From: Microthrixaceae bacterium
GTDB taxonomy: Bacteria; Actinomycetota; Acidimicrobiia; Acidimicrobiales; Iamiaceae
DNA length: 64,000 nucleotides
Direction of reading: 5' to 3'
NCBI GenBank assembly: GCA_016702505.1
Contig: JADJDU010000013.1
Location: forward strand, 1 to 64,000
The notes under the pieces are model-generated. The model saw only the letters and a list, made by a program, of their open reading frames with translations. It was not told the origin of the DNA and did no database searches. The translations under genes were made by a program, and so were the position numbers. Positions 53,604 through 63,182 of the stretch are shown here, one piece after another. How positions within the stretch are numbered: position 1 is the first letter of the stretch; each line of letters opens with the position of its first letter.

Positions 53604-55748
53604 ATGACCATCCACCCCGACCTGGCCTCCGAACAGGCCCACATCGACCGGGCCTACGAATGCCTCGAAGAGGCCCGCACTTCGGCCAACCGGCTCAAGG
53701 GGATGGTCGAGGTCGGTGCCGGTGGTACCGAGCAGGCCCGCTTCGAGCGGGAGGTCATCTTCGACACCGTGGCCCACCGCCTGAGCCACCTCCACCTCGG
53801 CGATGCCGCCCTCTGCTTCGGCCGCATCGACCGGGAACCCGACGACGGCGGCGAGACCTTCTACGTGGGTCGCCTCGCCGTATCGGACCGAGACCAGGAG
53901 CCGCTGGTGGTCGACTGGCGGGCGCCGGTGGCCGAGCCGTTCTACCGGGCCACCGGGCGTCAACCGATGGGCCTGGCCCGTCGCCGTCACTTCGCCACCC
54001 GGGGACGCCAGGTGCTCGGCATCGAAGACGAGTTGTTCGGAGATCACGCCCTGGACCTGGGTGAGGCATCGGGCCTCCAAGGCCAGGGGGCCCTGATCGC
54101 AGCGTTGGAGACGGCTCGCTCGGGGCGGCTGGGCGACATCGTGGCCACCATCCAGGGCGAACAGGACGAGATCATCCGTGCCCCGCTGCCCGGGGTGCTG
54201 GTGGTGCAGGGCGGGCCCGGCACGGGCAAGACCGTTGTTGCCCTGCACCGTGCCGCCTACCTCCTCTACACCCACCGCTTCCCGCTGGAGGACCAGGGTG
54301 TGCTGGTGGTGGGACCCAACCGCCTGTTCCTGGCCTACATCGAGCAGGTCCTGCCCTCGTTGGGTGAAGCTGGCGTCGAGCTAGCCGTTCTGGCCGACCT
54401 CATCGATCCGGTGTCGGTGAAGGGCCGAGACCACGAGGAGGTGGCCCGGCTCAAAGGTCACGACGTAATGGCCAAGGTCCTGGCCAAGGCGGTCCGGGAC
54501 CGCAAACGTCCGTTGCGATCCACGTTGCGTATCGGGCACGGCCTCCAGCACCTCACCCTCACGGTGAGTCAGTCCGAGTGGATAGTGCACGAAGCCCGAC
54601 GTCGGTACCACACCCACAACGCCGGTCGCCGCTTCGTGGAACGTGAGGTGGCCCGGGCTATGGCCGAGTCATCGCGGACCCCGCTCGACCCGACCGATCT
54701 CTGGCGCCAGATCCGCCGTCACCCAGATGTGTTCGAGGCGTTGGAATCCATGTGGCCGGTGCTCACGCCCGCCCAGTTGCTGCACGACCTGTTCGGGGCT
54801 CGGAGCCTGTTGCACCTCGCCGCTGGTCGTCATGTACCCGAACAACAGATGGACCTGCTGTTCCGTCCCCGTTCGGTAACCGTCGGGGACGTGGTGTGGA
54901 CCCACGACGACGTACCTCTGCTCGATGAGGCACGGTCGCTGTTGGGGCCCAAGCCCCGGCTAAAGCGAGACCTCGACGTCGTCGACGAGATCCGGACCTA
55001 CGGCCACATCGTGGTCGACGAAGCCCAAGACCTGTCACCGATGCAGCTTCGGATGCTCACCCGGCGGTCGCTCAACGGGTCGATGACGGTGGTCGGAGAC
55101 ATCGCCCAGTCCACTGGGGCATGGGCGCATGCCGACTGGAACGAGATCCTCGCCTTGTTGCCGTCGCGGCGACCGGCCCGCCGCGAGGAGCTCACGGTCG
55201 GTTACCGGATCCCAGAACCGAACATGGAGCTGGCCGCCAGGGTGTTGGCCCACGCCGCTCCGGAACTGGCGCCGCCGCGGTCGGTCCGTCAGGGAGGTCG
55301 TCCACCGCGGATCACGCGGATCGACGGGGCCGGAGGCTTCGGTCCGGCGGTCGTCGACGCCGTGGTGGCCGAGCTGGCCTCGGTCGGAACCGGCAACCTG
55401 GCCGTCATCTGCCCGGCCTCACGGGTGGAGCTGTGCGCCCGTTCGTTGACCGAAGCCGGCATCGACCACGGGGTGGCCACCGAGCGAGGATTGAACCATC
55501 AGGTGACGGTGGTTCCCGTGGGAATCGTGAAGGGCCTCGAGCTGGACGCCACCGTGGTCGTCGACCCGACCGGGATCCTGGACGAAGAGGCACAGGGGAC
55601 CAGGGCGCTGTACGTGGCGCTGACCCGCTCGACCAAGCACCTCACCGTGGTCCACGACGGGCCTCTCCCCGACGTTCTGGAGCCGATCGCTCAGGACCCG
55701 GTGCTCACCAGGATCCGCTCGGCGGCGAACGCCCCGACCCCGATGTGA
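53604..55748 (+). CDS. UvrD-like helicase of the HelD/HelR type
   Basis: 714 aa. An N-terminal coiled region (ASEQAHIDRAYECLEEART; IDREPDDGGETFYVGRLAV; VVDWRAPVAEPFYRATG) is the HelD-specific part that contacts RNA polymerase. The ATPase has VVQGGPGTGKTVVALHRAA (about residues 203-215), VVDEAQDLSPMQLRMLTRR (about 470), VVGDIAQSTGAWAHADW and the C-terminal motif LYVALTRSTKHLTVVHDG. HelD enzymes recycle stalled RNA polymerase, and actinobacterial HelR can displace rifampicin. Its last 58 bp overlap the convergent DtxR-family gene. Confidence 0.85.
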   Translation: MTIHPDLASEQAHIDRAYECLEEARTSANRLKGMVEVGAGGTEQARFEREVIFDTVAHRLSHLHLGDAALCFGRIDREPDDGGETFYVGRLAVSDRDQEPLVVDWRAPVAEPFYRATGRQPMGLARRRHFATRGRQVLGIEDELFGDHALDLGEASGLQGQGALIAALETARSGRLGDIVATIQGEQDEIIRAPLPGVLVVQGGPGTGKTVVALHRAAYLLYTHRFPLEDQGVLVVGPNRLFLAYIEQVLPSLGEAGVELAVLADLIDPVSVKGRDHEEVARLKGHDVMAKVLAKAVRDRKRPLRSTLRIGHGLQHLTLTVSQSEWIVHEARRRYHTHNAGRRFVEREVARAMAESSRTPLDPTDLWRQIRRHPDVFEALESMWPVLTPAQLLHDLFGARSLLHLAAGRHVPEQQMDLLFRPRSVTVGDVVWTHDDVPLLDEARSLLGPKPRLKRDLDVVDEIRTYGHIVVDEAQDLSPMQLRMLTRRSLNGSMTVVGDIAQSTGAWAHADWNEILALLPSRRPARREELTVGYRIPEPNMELAARVLAHAAPELAPPRSVRQGGRPPRITRIDGAGGFGPAVVDAVVAELASVGTGNLAVICPASRVELCARSLTEAGIDHGVATERGLNHQVTVVPVGIVKGLELDATVVVDPTGILDEEAQGTRALYVALTRSTKHLTVVHDGPLPDVLEPIAQDPVLTRIRSAANAPTPM

Positions 55749-56362
55749 CGACCCTCGATCTCGACCGTGGTCGTTCCATCCGGTGACGAAGCGGTGACGG
55801 TGCCCTCGTGGCCGGGCTGGATCGCAGCCTCCTCCAAGAAGTCGAGCAGGCCCGGCGTGAACTCGAGGGCCTCGGGGATTCGGCGCACGGTGAACTCGTC
55901 ACCCACGGTCAGTTCGCTGAGGCAGACCATGTCGGGTGCCTTGTAGCCCGACCCCGGGATCGGGTTGCCGTGCGGACAGGTGGTGGGGTCGTCGAGAAGG
56001 CGGATGATGGCGGCCTCGACGTTGTCGGAGATCACGTGCTCCCACCGGCCCGCCTCCTGATGGGCCTCGGCCCACGACAGTCCCAAGATGTCGGTGAGCA
56101 GCCGCTCGGCCAGCCGATGCCGTCGCACCACCATCTCGGCCAGGGCCCGTCCATCGGTGGTGAGCTGGATGGTCCGGTCGACCTCGACGAGGCCTTCGTG
56201 CTCCATGCGGCGGATCATCTCGGACACCGCCGGTCTCGACACCTGGAGACGCTCGGCGATCCGGGCCTGGATGACGTCGACGTCGTCCTCGTGGAGCTCG
56301 AAGATCGCCTCGCAGTACTCCTCGAACGCGGGGTGGTACTCGGGGGTCTGATATGCGGCCAC
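55691..56362 (-). CDS. DtxR/MntR-family metal-dependent repressor
   Basis: 223 aa. A winged-helix domain (YCEAIFELHEDDVDVIQARIA; VSRPAVSEMIRRMEHEG) is followed by the metal-binding dimerisation domain (RHRLAERLLTDILGLSWAE; HEAGRWEHVIS-type; DDPTTCPHGNPIPG) and a C-terminal SH3-like FeoA domain (LSELTVGDEFTVRRIPE; GHEGTVTASSPDG). Iron versus manganese preference is not assigned. Target genes are not evident in the window. Convergent overlap with the helicase gene. Confidence 0.9.
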   Translation of the reverse strand: MAAYQTPEYHPAFEEYCEAIFELHEDDVDVIQARIAERLQVSRPAVSEMIRRMEHEGLVEVDRTIQLTTDGRALAEMVVRRHRLAERLLTDILGLSWAEAHQEAGRWEHVISDNVEAAIIRLLDDPTTCPHGNPIPGSGYKAPDMVCLSELTVGDEFTVRRIPEALEFTPGLLDFLEEAAIQPGHEGTVTASSPDGTTTVEIEGRHIGVGAFAAERILVSTGS

Positions 56363-56427
56363 GCCGGGAGTCTAGGGAGCGAGCCAGCCGATTCGGCCCG
56401 TCTGGTCGTCGTCGGTACGGTGGTCTC

Positions 56428-56895
56428 ATGGCAACGCATGTCCGGCCCTCCTCGTCGACCCGTTCCCCGTGGCGTTCGCTGGCCCTCGCCGTTGGATTGG
56501 CGGCCTCGATCGCGTTGGTCGGGTGCAGTGGTGAAGACAAGGCCGGCGGCCAACGGGAGTGCATCGCGGTGGCTCCGGTCGATGGCGTGACCGAGCTGAC
56601 CGTTACCGGCAAGAACCTGGCCTTCGACCACGAGTGCTTCGACATCCAGCCGGGCAAGGTCGAGTTCACGTTCGTCAACGCAGACCAGGGCGTGTCCCAC
56701 AACCTCCACGTGAGCGGCCCCGGCGGGGTCAACGAGCGAACCGACCTGGAACGGGGTGAGACCACGCAGGTCCTGGAACTGGAGCTGACCGAGCCGGGCC
56801 GCTACGACTTCGTGTGCGACCCTCACGCCACCATGGAAGGCCAGCTCAACGTGGCCGATCCATCGACGGCGTCGACGACCACTGTCGCCGGCTGA
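56428..56895 (+). CDS. Cupredoxin-domain lipoprotein
   Basis: 155 aa from the ATG at 56428. The signal peptide ends in a lipobox (LAASIALVGCSGED), so it is a surface lipoprotein. The mature domain is a blue-copper fold: strands IQPGKVEFTFVNADQGVSH and NLHVSG, then the type-1 ligand loop FVCDPHATMEGQL (Cys, His, Met) with the first His in SHNLHV. It is probably a periplasm-side electron carrier or copper-binding protein. A Thr-rich tail follows. Confidence 0.85.
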   Translation: MATHVRPSSSTRSPWRSLALAVGLAASIALVGCSGEDKAGGQRECIAVAPVDGVTELTVTGKNLAFDHECFDIQPGKVEFTFVNADQGVSHNLHVSGPGGVNERTDLERGETTQVLELELTEPGRYDFVCDPHATMEGQLNVADPSTASTTTVAG

Positions 56896-56964
56896 CCAGA
56901 TCTGGGTCCGCCGTCGTGGCGGTGTTCCAGGAACGGCCCCGCTGTCGTGGGGGGTTCGTAGGCT

Positions 56965-59900
56965 GCGGTCATCGCCGCGCTGAGCCTGTTCTCCGAGCCC
57001 GTCAGGACCTGGTTCCAAACCTCATTCCCCGCGCCCACCGAGGCCCAAGAGCGGGGATGGCCCGCCATCGCGTCTGGGAACCACACCCTCATCCTCGCTC
57101 CCACCGGGTCGGGCAAGACCCTCACCTCGTTCCTGTGGGGCATCGACCGGCTGATGACCACGCCGGCGCCCGACGGTCCGGCTCGTACCCGGCTCTTGTA
57201 CCTGTCGCCGCTGCGGGCCCTGGCGGTAGACGTGGAGAAGAACCTGCGGGCACCGCTGGTGGGCATAGCCCACGCCGCGCACCGCCTAGGTCAGGAGGTC
57301 AACGTTCCCACCGTGGCGATGCGAACCGGGGACACTCCGGCCGATGAGCGGCGCAAGTTGGCCCGCACGCCGCCCGACCTTCTGATCACCACCCCGGAGT
57401 CGCTGTACCTGATGCTGACCTCCGCAGCCCGGGACACCCTGGTGAACGTCGAGGCGGTGATCATCGATGAGATCCACGCCGTGGCCGCCACCAAGCGGGG
57501 CACCCACCTGGCCTTGACACTGGAGCGACTCGCTCAACGGTGCGAACAGTCACCTCAACGCATCGGCCTGTCGGCCACCCAGCGCCCGCTGGACGAGGTC
57601 GCCACCTTTCTTGGCGGCTTCGACCGCGGTAGCCCCCGGCCGGTGACCATCGTCGACGCCGGCAGCCGAAAAGAACTCGACCTAGAGGTGGTGGTGCCGG
57701 TCGAAGACATGGCCTTCCCTCGAGACAGCGGCCCAGAGGGTGCCACTCCGTCCCGATCGATCTGGCCGGCCATGCACCCCGCGCTCTTGGATCTGGTCAA
57801 CCAACATCGCTCCACCCTCATCTTCGTAAACGCAAGGCGTACCGCGGAGCGTCTCGCCACCCGGTTGAACGAACTTGCGGCCAGCGACGGCGCGGATGGT
57901 GGAGAGGCCCCCCGCTTCACCTCCTCGGAGGCGGTCGGCGCTCCCCCCGAGAGCGTGGAGCTGGTCAAGGCCCACCACGGTTCGCTGTCTCGGGAACGCC
58001 GCCTCGTAATAGAAGATGAACTGAAGTCGGGCACCCTCAAAGGTCTGGTCGCCACCTCGTCGCTCGAGCTGGGAATAGACATGGGCGCCGTCGACCTGGT
58101 GATCCAGGTGGCATCTCCAGGGTCGGTGTCTCGTGGCCTGCAACGAATCGGCAGGGCCGGACACCAGGTGGGCGAACCGAGCCGAGGACGGGTGTTCCCC
58201 CGTCACCGGGCCGACCTACTGGAGGCGGCGGTGGTGGCCCGGCGCATGCACGACGGCCTAATCGAGACCACCCGCTACCCGAGGAACCCGCTCGACGTCC
58301 TGGCCCAACAGGTGGTGGCGGCCTGCGCTTTGGACCAGTGGAACGTCGATGACCTGTACGACCTGGTTCGGCGTGCCGCGCCCTATTCCGAGCTCACATC
58401 AGATGTGTGGGAGGCGGTTCTGGACATGTTGGCCGGGCGCTACCCCTCCGAGGAGTTCGCCGAGCTGAGGCCTCGCATCATCTGGGACCGAGCTGGTCGA
58501 ACCGTCACCGGCAGGCCCGGAGCTCAGCGGTTGGCCGTGACCAGCGGGGGAACCATCCCCGACCGCGGCCTATACGGCGTTTTCCTGCCCGACGGCACCC
58601 GAGTCGGCGAGCTTGACGAGGAGATGGTGTACGAGTCACGGGTGGGGGAGACGTTCCTGCTCGGGGCTTCGACCTGGCGGATAGAAGACATCACCCCCGA
58701 ACGGGTGGTCGTCACCCCTGCCCCTGGTCTGCCCGGGAGGATGCCGTTCTGGCACGGCGATGGCCCGGGGCGTCCGGTCGAGCTGGGTCGAGCGGTCGGA
58801 GCCTTCGTGCGAGAGGTGCGGTCCCAGCCCCCCGCCGAGGCTATGGCCACCTTGCGCTCTGGTCACGACCTAGACGAGCGGGCCGCCTCCAACCTGCTGG
58901 GATTCCTGGCCGATCAGGCAGCAAGCACCGGGGTGGTGCCAGACGACCGGACCATCGTCGTCGAACGATTCCGCGACGAGATCGGAGACTGGCGGGTTTG
59001 CATCCTCAGCCCTTTCGGCGCTCAGGTGCACGCCCCGTGGGCCATGGCGCTGCGCGCCCGGTTGGCCGACGAGTGGGGGGTTGAGGTCGAGCTGTTGTGG
59101 AGCGACGACGGCATCGTGGTCCGACTACCAGAGGCTGTGGACCAACTTCCGGTCGATCTCCTCCAGGTCGACCCGGCAGAGATAGACGACCTGATCGTCA
59201 CGCACCTGCCAACCACCGCCATGTTCGCGGCACGGTTCCGGGAAGCGGCGGCACGATCGTTGTTGTTGCCCCGACGTCGCCCCGATCGCCGCACGCCGCT
59301 GTGGCAACAACGCCAGAAGGCGGCAGATCTTCTGGCCGTGGCCGCCAACCACCCGACGTTCCCGGTGTTGTTGGAGACCACGAGAGAGTGTTGCAACGAC
59401 GTCTTCGACCTGCCTGCTCTCCGGTCACTGCTGGGGGACCTGCGCAGCCGAAAGATCCGCGTCGTCGCCGTCGACACGGCTCAGGCATCGCCCATGGCCC
59501 AGTCCCTCCTGTTCGGCTGGATAGCGGTGTACATGTACGAAGGAGACGCGCCCCTGGCCGAGCGTCGCGCCGCGGCACTTGCCCTCGATCGGGACCTGCT
59601 GCGCGAGCTGCTGGGAGGCGAGGAGCTGCGCGAGCTGCTCGATCCGGCCGCTCTCACCGACCTCGAGCTCGAACTCCAACGCCTCGTCCCATCCCGAGTG
59701 GCACGGGACCGCCACGAGGTGGCGGACCTGTTGCGGGTCCTTGGCCCGTTGTCGCTGGATGAGGTGAAGGCCAGGACGGCCGCAGACTCCGCCTCCGAGG
59801 TGCCGAATTGGCTGGCCACCTTGGGCCAGGAGAAGCGGGCAATATCGGTGATGGTGGCCGGTGAGGCCCGTTTCGCTGCTGCCGAGGACGCGGCCAGGCT

Positions 59901-61519
59901 CCGTGACGGCTTGGGCTGCAACGTCATTCCGGGACTACCCGCCGCGTTTCACCGACCCGGTGGATGCGCCACTCCACGATCTGGTGATCCGCTACGCCCG
60001 CACCCACGGCCCCTTCGAGCGGGGCGAGGTGGCCCGTCGCCTCGGCATACCGATGGATCGAGTGAGCCGAACCCTCGATGATCTGGTGGCAGACGGACGG
60101 CTGCTGGTAGGTGAGTTCAGACCCGGCGGTTCGGGCCGAGAGTGGTGCGACCCCGATGTCTTGCGCCAGATCCGGCGTCGCTCGCTGGCTGCTCTCCGCA
60201 GCGAGATCGAGCCGGTCGACGCCGCCGCCCTAGGGCGGTTCCTTCCCGCATGGCAGGGCTTGGGGCGGCCAGGGGAGAGCCAGGTCAGGCAAGGGCAAGA
60301 CGAGCTGGTCGAGACCCTCGGAGTACTCGCCGGTGCTGCCGTGCCGGCGTCGATCCTTGAGGTAGATGTCCTGGGGCTCCGTCTGGGCGAATACAGGTCG
60401 GCCGATCTTGATGCCCTGTGCACCTCGGGTGAGGTGGTGTGGGTTGGGGCCGGGGCCCTTGGTTCGGGAGATGGCCGCGTTCGGCTGGTGTTCCGGGACC
60501 AGGTGGAGACCTTGATCCCTGTTCCCGACCCCGAGGCCCTGGCCGACCTTCTGACTCAGCCCACCCATCGGGCCATCCACGCTCACATGGAGCAACGCGG
60601 CGCCTCGTTCTGGGACGATCTGGTTCGGGCAGTCGCCGCGGTTGAGGCCGACTACGAGGAACCCGTGGTCCTGGCCGCCCTGTGGGATCTGGTTTGGGCT
60701 GGTGCCGTGACCAACGACTCGCTCGCCCCGGTCCGGGCCTACGTGTCGGGCGCAGCGGGTTCGCGGTCGGTGGCCGCCAGGCGTGCAGCCCCGCGCGCCC
60801 GTCCCCGCCCGGGGCGATTGTCCAGGTTGGGCCCGCCGTCGGCCACCGGCCGGTGGTCTCTGGTGGAACCATTGCGCCTCCCCGCTCCGGGCCGGGCCGC
60901 GGTCAATGGAACCGAGGTGGCCCACGCCCAGGCCATGCAGCTGCTGGAGCGTTATGGGGTGCTCACCAGGGAAACGGCGCTGGCCGAGGGCATAGAGGGT
61001 GGCTTCGCCGGGGTGTACCCGGTGCTGAAGGCCATGGAGGACCAGGGCAAGATCAGGCGCGGCTACTTCGTGGCCGGCCTGGGTGCGGCCCAGTTCGCGG
61101 TACCAGGCGCGGTGGACCGGTTGCGAGATGTTCGAGACTCGCCCCCATCGTCGGTTCCGCTGGTCTTGGCCGCCACCGACCCGGCCCAGCCCTACGGCGC
61201 CGCGTTGGATTGGCCCTCCACCGAAGGCAGGCCGGCTCGTAGCGCAGGCAGCCTGGTGGTGTTGGTCGCGGGCGAAGCGGTCGCCTACGTGGAGCGCGGG
61301 GGGAGGAGCCTGCTCACCTTCCCCGACTCGGGGCTCGGCTCCGACGGCGCGATCACCTGGGCTCAGGCGCTGGCCGAGGTGGTGCGGTCCGGACGGCGGC
61401 GTCGCCTGGAGATCATTCGCATCGACGGGGCACCAGCCCGTGAGTCTCCTGTGGCCGACGTGTTGCGAAGGGCCGGATTCACCGACGGCTACAAGGGTCT
61501 GGTCCTTCGCAACCGATGA
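56965..61519 (+). pseudogene. lhr: Lhr-type large DNA helicase, frameshifted and without a standard start
   Basis: Two frames make one Lhr helicase of about 1,510 aa. The first runs to 60081: LFSEPVRTWFQTSFPAPTE, Walker A LAPTGSGKTLTSFLWGIDR, DLLITTPESLYLMLTS, IIDEIHAVAATKRG, IGLSATQRPLDEVATFLGG, LVATSSLELGIDMGAVDLV and RGLQRIGRAGHQVGEPS. Near 59,930-59,945 it must shift to the frame that continues PRFTDPVDAPLHDLVIRYA to 61519 (the Lhr C-terminal domain). Upstream, the frame is open only from 56962, with no ATG/GTG/TTG before 57154, which lies after Walker A. So the start is a rare codon (CTG at 56980) or the sequence is wrong. Lhr acts in DNA repair. Confidence 0.75.
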
Positions 61520-61746
61520 CCGGCATCGGTATCGTCGGTGCCATGACGCCGTCGGGGTGGTACTGGTGCTTCACCCATCAGCGGGTCGAAGCCGACGGCG
61601 AACGCGACGATCCCGACAACGCCCTCGGTCCCTACCCGACGCCACAACAGGCCCGAGACTGGCGAACGCTACGTGATGCCCGCGACGAGGCCTGGCAGGA
61701 AGCCGATGACGCCTGGTCCGATGACCCTGAGGGTCCTTGCGAATAG
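61516..61746 (+). CDS. Small acidic hypothetical protein
   Basis: 76 aa if the ATG overlapping the lhr stop (61516, ATGA) is used; the ATG at 61543 gives 67 aa and may be the better start. It is rich in Trp, Asp and Glu: PSGWYWCFTHQRVEADGER, LGPYPTPQQARDWRTLRDA, WQEADDAWSDDPEG. No domain is recognised. Translational coupling to lhr is suggested by the overlap. Confidence 0.55.
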   Translation: MTGIGIVGAMTPSGWYWCFTHQRVEADGERDDPDNALGPYPTPQQARDWRTLRDARDEAWQEADDAWSDDPEGPCE

Positions 61747-61759
61747 TCCCGTCGTCGCC

Positions 61760-62392
61760 CTAGAGGCCTCGTCGGCCTCCGGCGGCCTTGAGCGACCGCT
61801 TGCGGAAGGTACTGATCAACATGTCGAGCAGGGCCAACACGACGCCCTTGACCGACTCCTTGTAGCGGGCGTCGCACACCACGATGGGGTGGGAGTCGTC
61901 TAGGTCGAGAGCCTCTCGCACCTCGGCGAGGTCTGGTGAGGTTTCACCGTCGAACCGGTTGATGGCCACGATGAACGGCACGTCGCGTGACTCGAAGAAG
62001 TCGATGGCGGGGAAGCAGTCGTCGATCCTGCGCAGGTCGACCAGGACGATCGCCCCGAGCGCGCCGATGACGAGGTCGTCCCACATGAACCCGAACCGAT
62101 CCTGACCTGGGGTTCCGAACATGAAGAGTACGAGCTCTTCGTCGATGGTCAGGCGACCGAAATCCATGGCCACGGTGGTCGAAGTTTTGGTCGACACCTG
62201 GGATTTGTCGTCGACCCCCGTGGCGGCGGTGGTCATGGCCGCCTCGGTGGTCAGGGGTGGGATCTCAGAGAGCGCACCGACCATGGTGGTCTTGCCGACG
62301 CCAAATCCGCCGGCGATGACGATCTTGGCCGAGCGGGGGCCTCGGCGTCGGGTGGGGGTGCTCTGGTCGGCGGGGGAGGCGACAGAGGACAT
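61760..62392 (-). CDS. cvnD: Conservon GTP-binding protein (CvnD)
   Basis: 210 aa. A small Ras-like GTPase of actinobacterial conservons: P-loop AKIVIAGGFGVGKTTMVGAL, switch/G3 LVLFMFGTPGQDRFGFMWD, and VAINRFDGE in place of the usual NKxD. Its start shares one base with the cvnC stop (TGATG). In conservons the GTPase associates with the Roadblock, DUF742 and kinase proteins in a membrane complex. Confidence 0.9.
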   Translation of the reverse strand: MSSVASPADQSTPTRRRGPRSAKIVIAGGFGVGKTTMVGALSEIPPLTTEAAMTTAATGVDDKSQVSTKTSTTVAMDFGRLTIDEELVLFMFGTPGQDRFGFMWDDLVIGALGAIVLVDLRRIDDCFPAIDFFESRDVPFIVAINRFDGETSPDLAEVREALDLDDSHPIVVCDARYKESVKGVVLALLDMLISTFRKRSLKAAGGRRGL

Positions 62393-62763
62393 CAAAGGCT
62401 CCGGATCTTGTTACTGATGCGGGTGAGCAGGTCGATCTCGTCGTCGAAATCGGGGAACTCAACCGGCTCGACCGTATCCACGAACACCTCGACGTGGCCG
62501 GATTCGACCAGGTCCTCGACCAAGACCTTGACGACACCCACCACCAGCTTGAGCTCGGCGCCCAGCTCGGCGATCGAGGTGGGGGCCTCGCACAGGTTCA
62601 GGACCGACACCTTCTCGGACGGCATGCGCCCATCGACGGCCGCCGATGGAACCTTGCGAACAAGGGTTTCGAGCCGTAGGTCCAAGCTGCGGCTGGCGGT
62701 ACGGCCACCGGTCATGATGAACGGCCGCACGAAGTCGTGGCCCCCGGGGCCCGATGGGGTCAC
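62392..62763 (-). CDS. cvnC: Conservon DUF742 protein (CvnC)
   Basis: 123 aa from a GTG at 62763, overlapping the cvnB stop by four bases. It has the DUF742 pattern: FVRPFIMTGGRTASRSLDL at the N-terminus, then a winged-helix-like LNLCEAPTSIAELGAELKL and VVKVLVEDLVESGHVEV. It is the third gene of the conservon, an accessory subunit of unknown biochemical role. Confidence 0.9.
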   Translation of the reverse strand: MTPSGPGGHDFVRPFIMTGGRTASRSLDLRLETLVRKVPSAAVDGRMPSEKVSVLNLCEAPTSIAELGAELKLVVGVVKVLVEDLVESGHVEVFVDTVEPVEFPDFDDEIDLLTRISNKIRSL

Positions 62764-63182
62764 CGCGACATCACCAGGTTCTTGAGCTCATCTATCAGCT
62801 CAGGTGTCAGCATGCGCCCGGCCCGCTCCACTAGGAGCGTCATCTGATAGCCGACATTGCCGATGTCGCAGCGGGGTTCGGCTACCACGCCGAGACAGCC
62901 AGCGGTTCCCATGGCCGAGACGAACATGTAGCCGCCCTTCATGGCCACGATGATCTGGTTGAGCTCCTCGAACCCGAAGCATCGGGTGGTCCCGTCGCCC
63001 AGGCTGACGAAGCCCGAGATGATGGCGGCAAGCTGATCGGCACCGGCTTCGTCCAGCGTGTTGGAGCGGGCCATGAGTAGACCGTCCGAGGAGACCGCCA
63101 CCGCATCGGACACACCGCTGGTGGAGCTCACGAAGTTGTTCAGCAGCCAGTTGAACTCCTGGGCATCGTCGTTCACGCTCAT
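62760..63182 (-). CDS. cvnB: Conservon Roadblock/LC7 protein (CvnB)
   Basis: 140 aa. A Roadblock/LC7 fold: FNWLLNNFVSSTSGVSDAV, VSSDGLLMARSNTLDEAGA, DQLAAIISGFVSLGDGTTR and MTLLVERAGRMLTPELIDE. Roadblock proteins bind and regulate the small GTPase encoded two genes later. The start shares one base with the stop of the kinase gene. Confidence 0.9.
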   Translation of the reverse strand: MSVNDDAQEFNWLLNNFVSSTSGVSDAVAVSSDGLLMARSNTLDEAGADQLAAIISGFVSLGDGTTRCFGFEELNQIIVAMKGGYMFVSAMGTAGCLGVVAEPRCDIGNVGYQMTLLVERAGRMLTPELIDELKNLVMSR

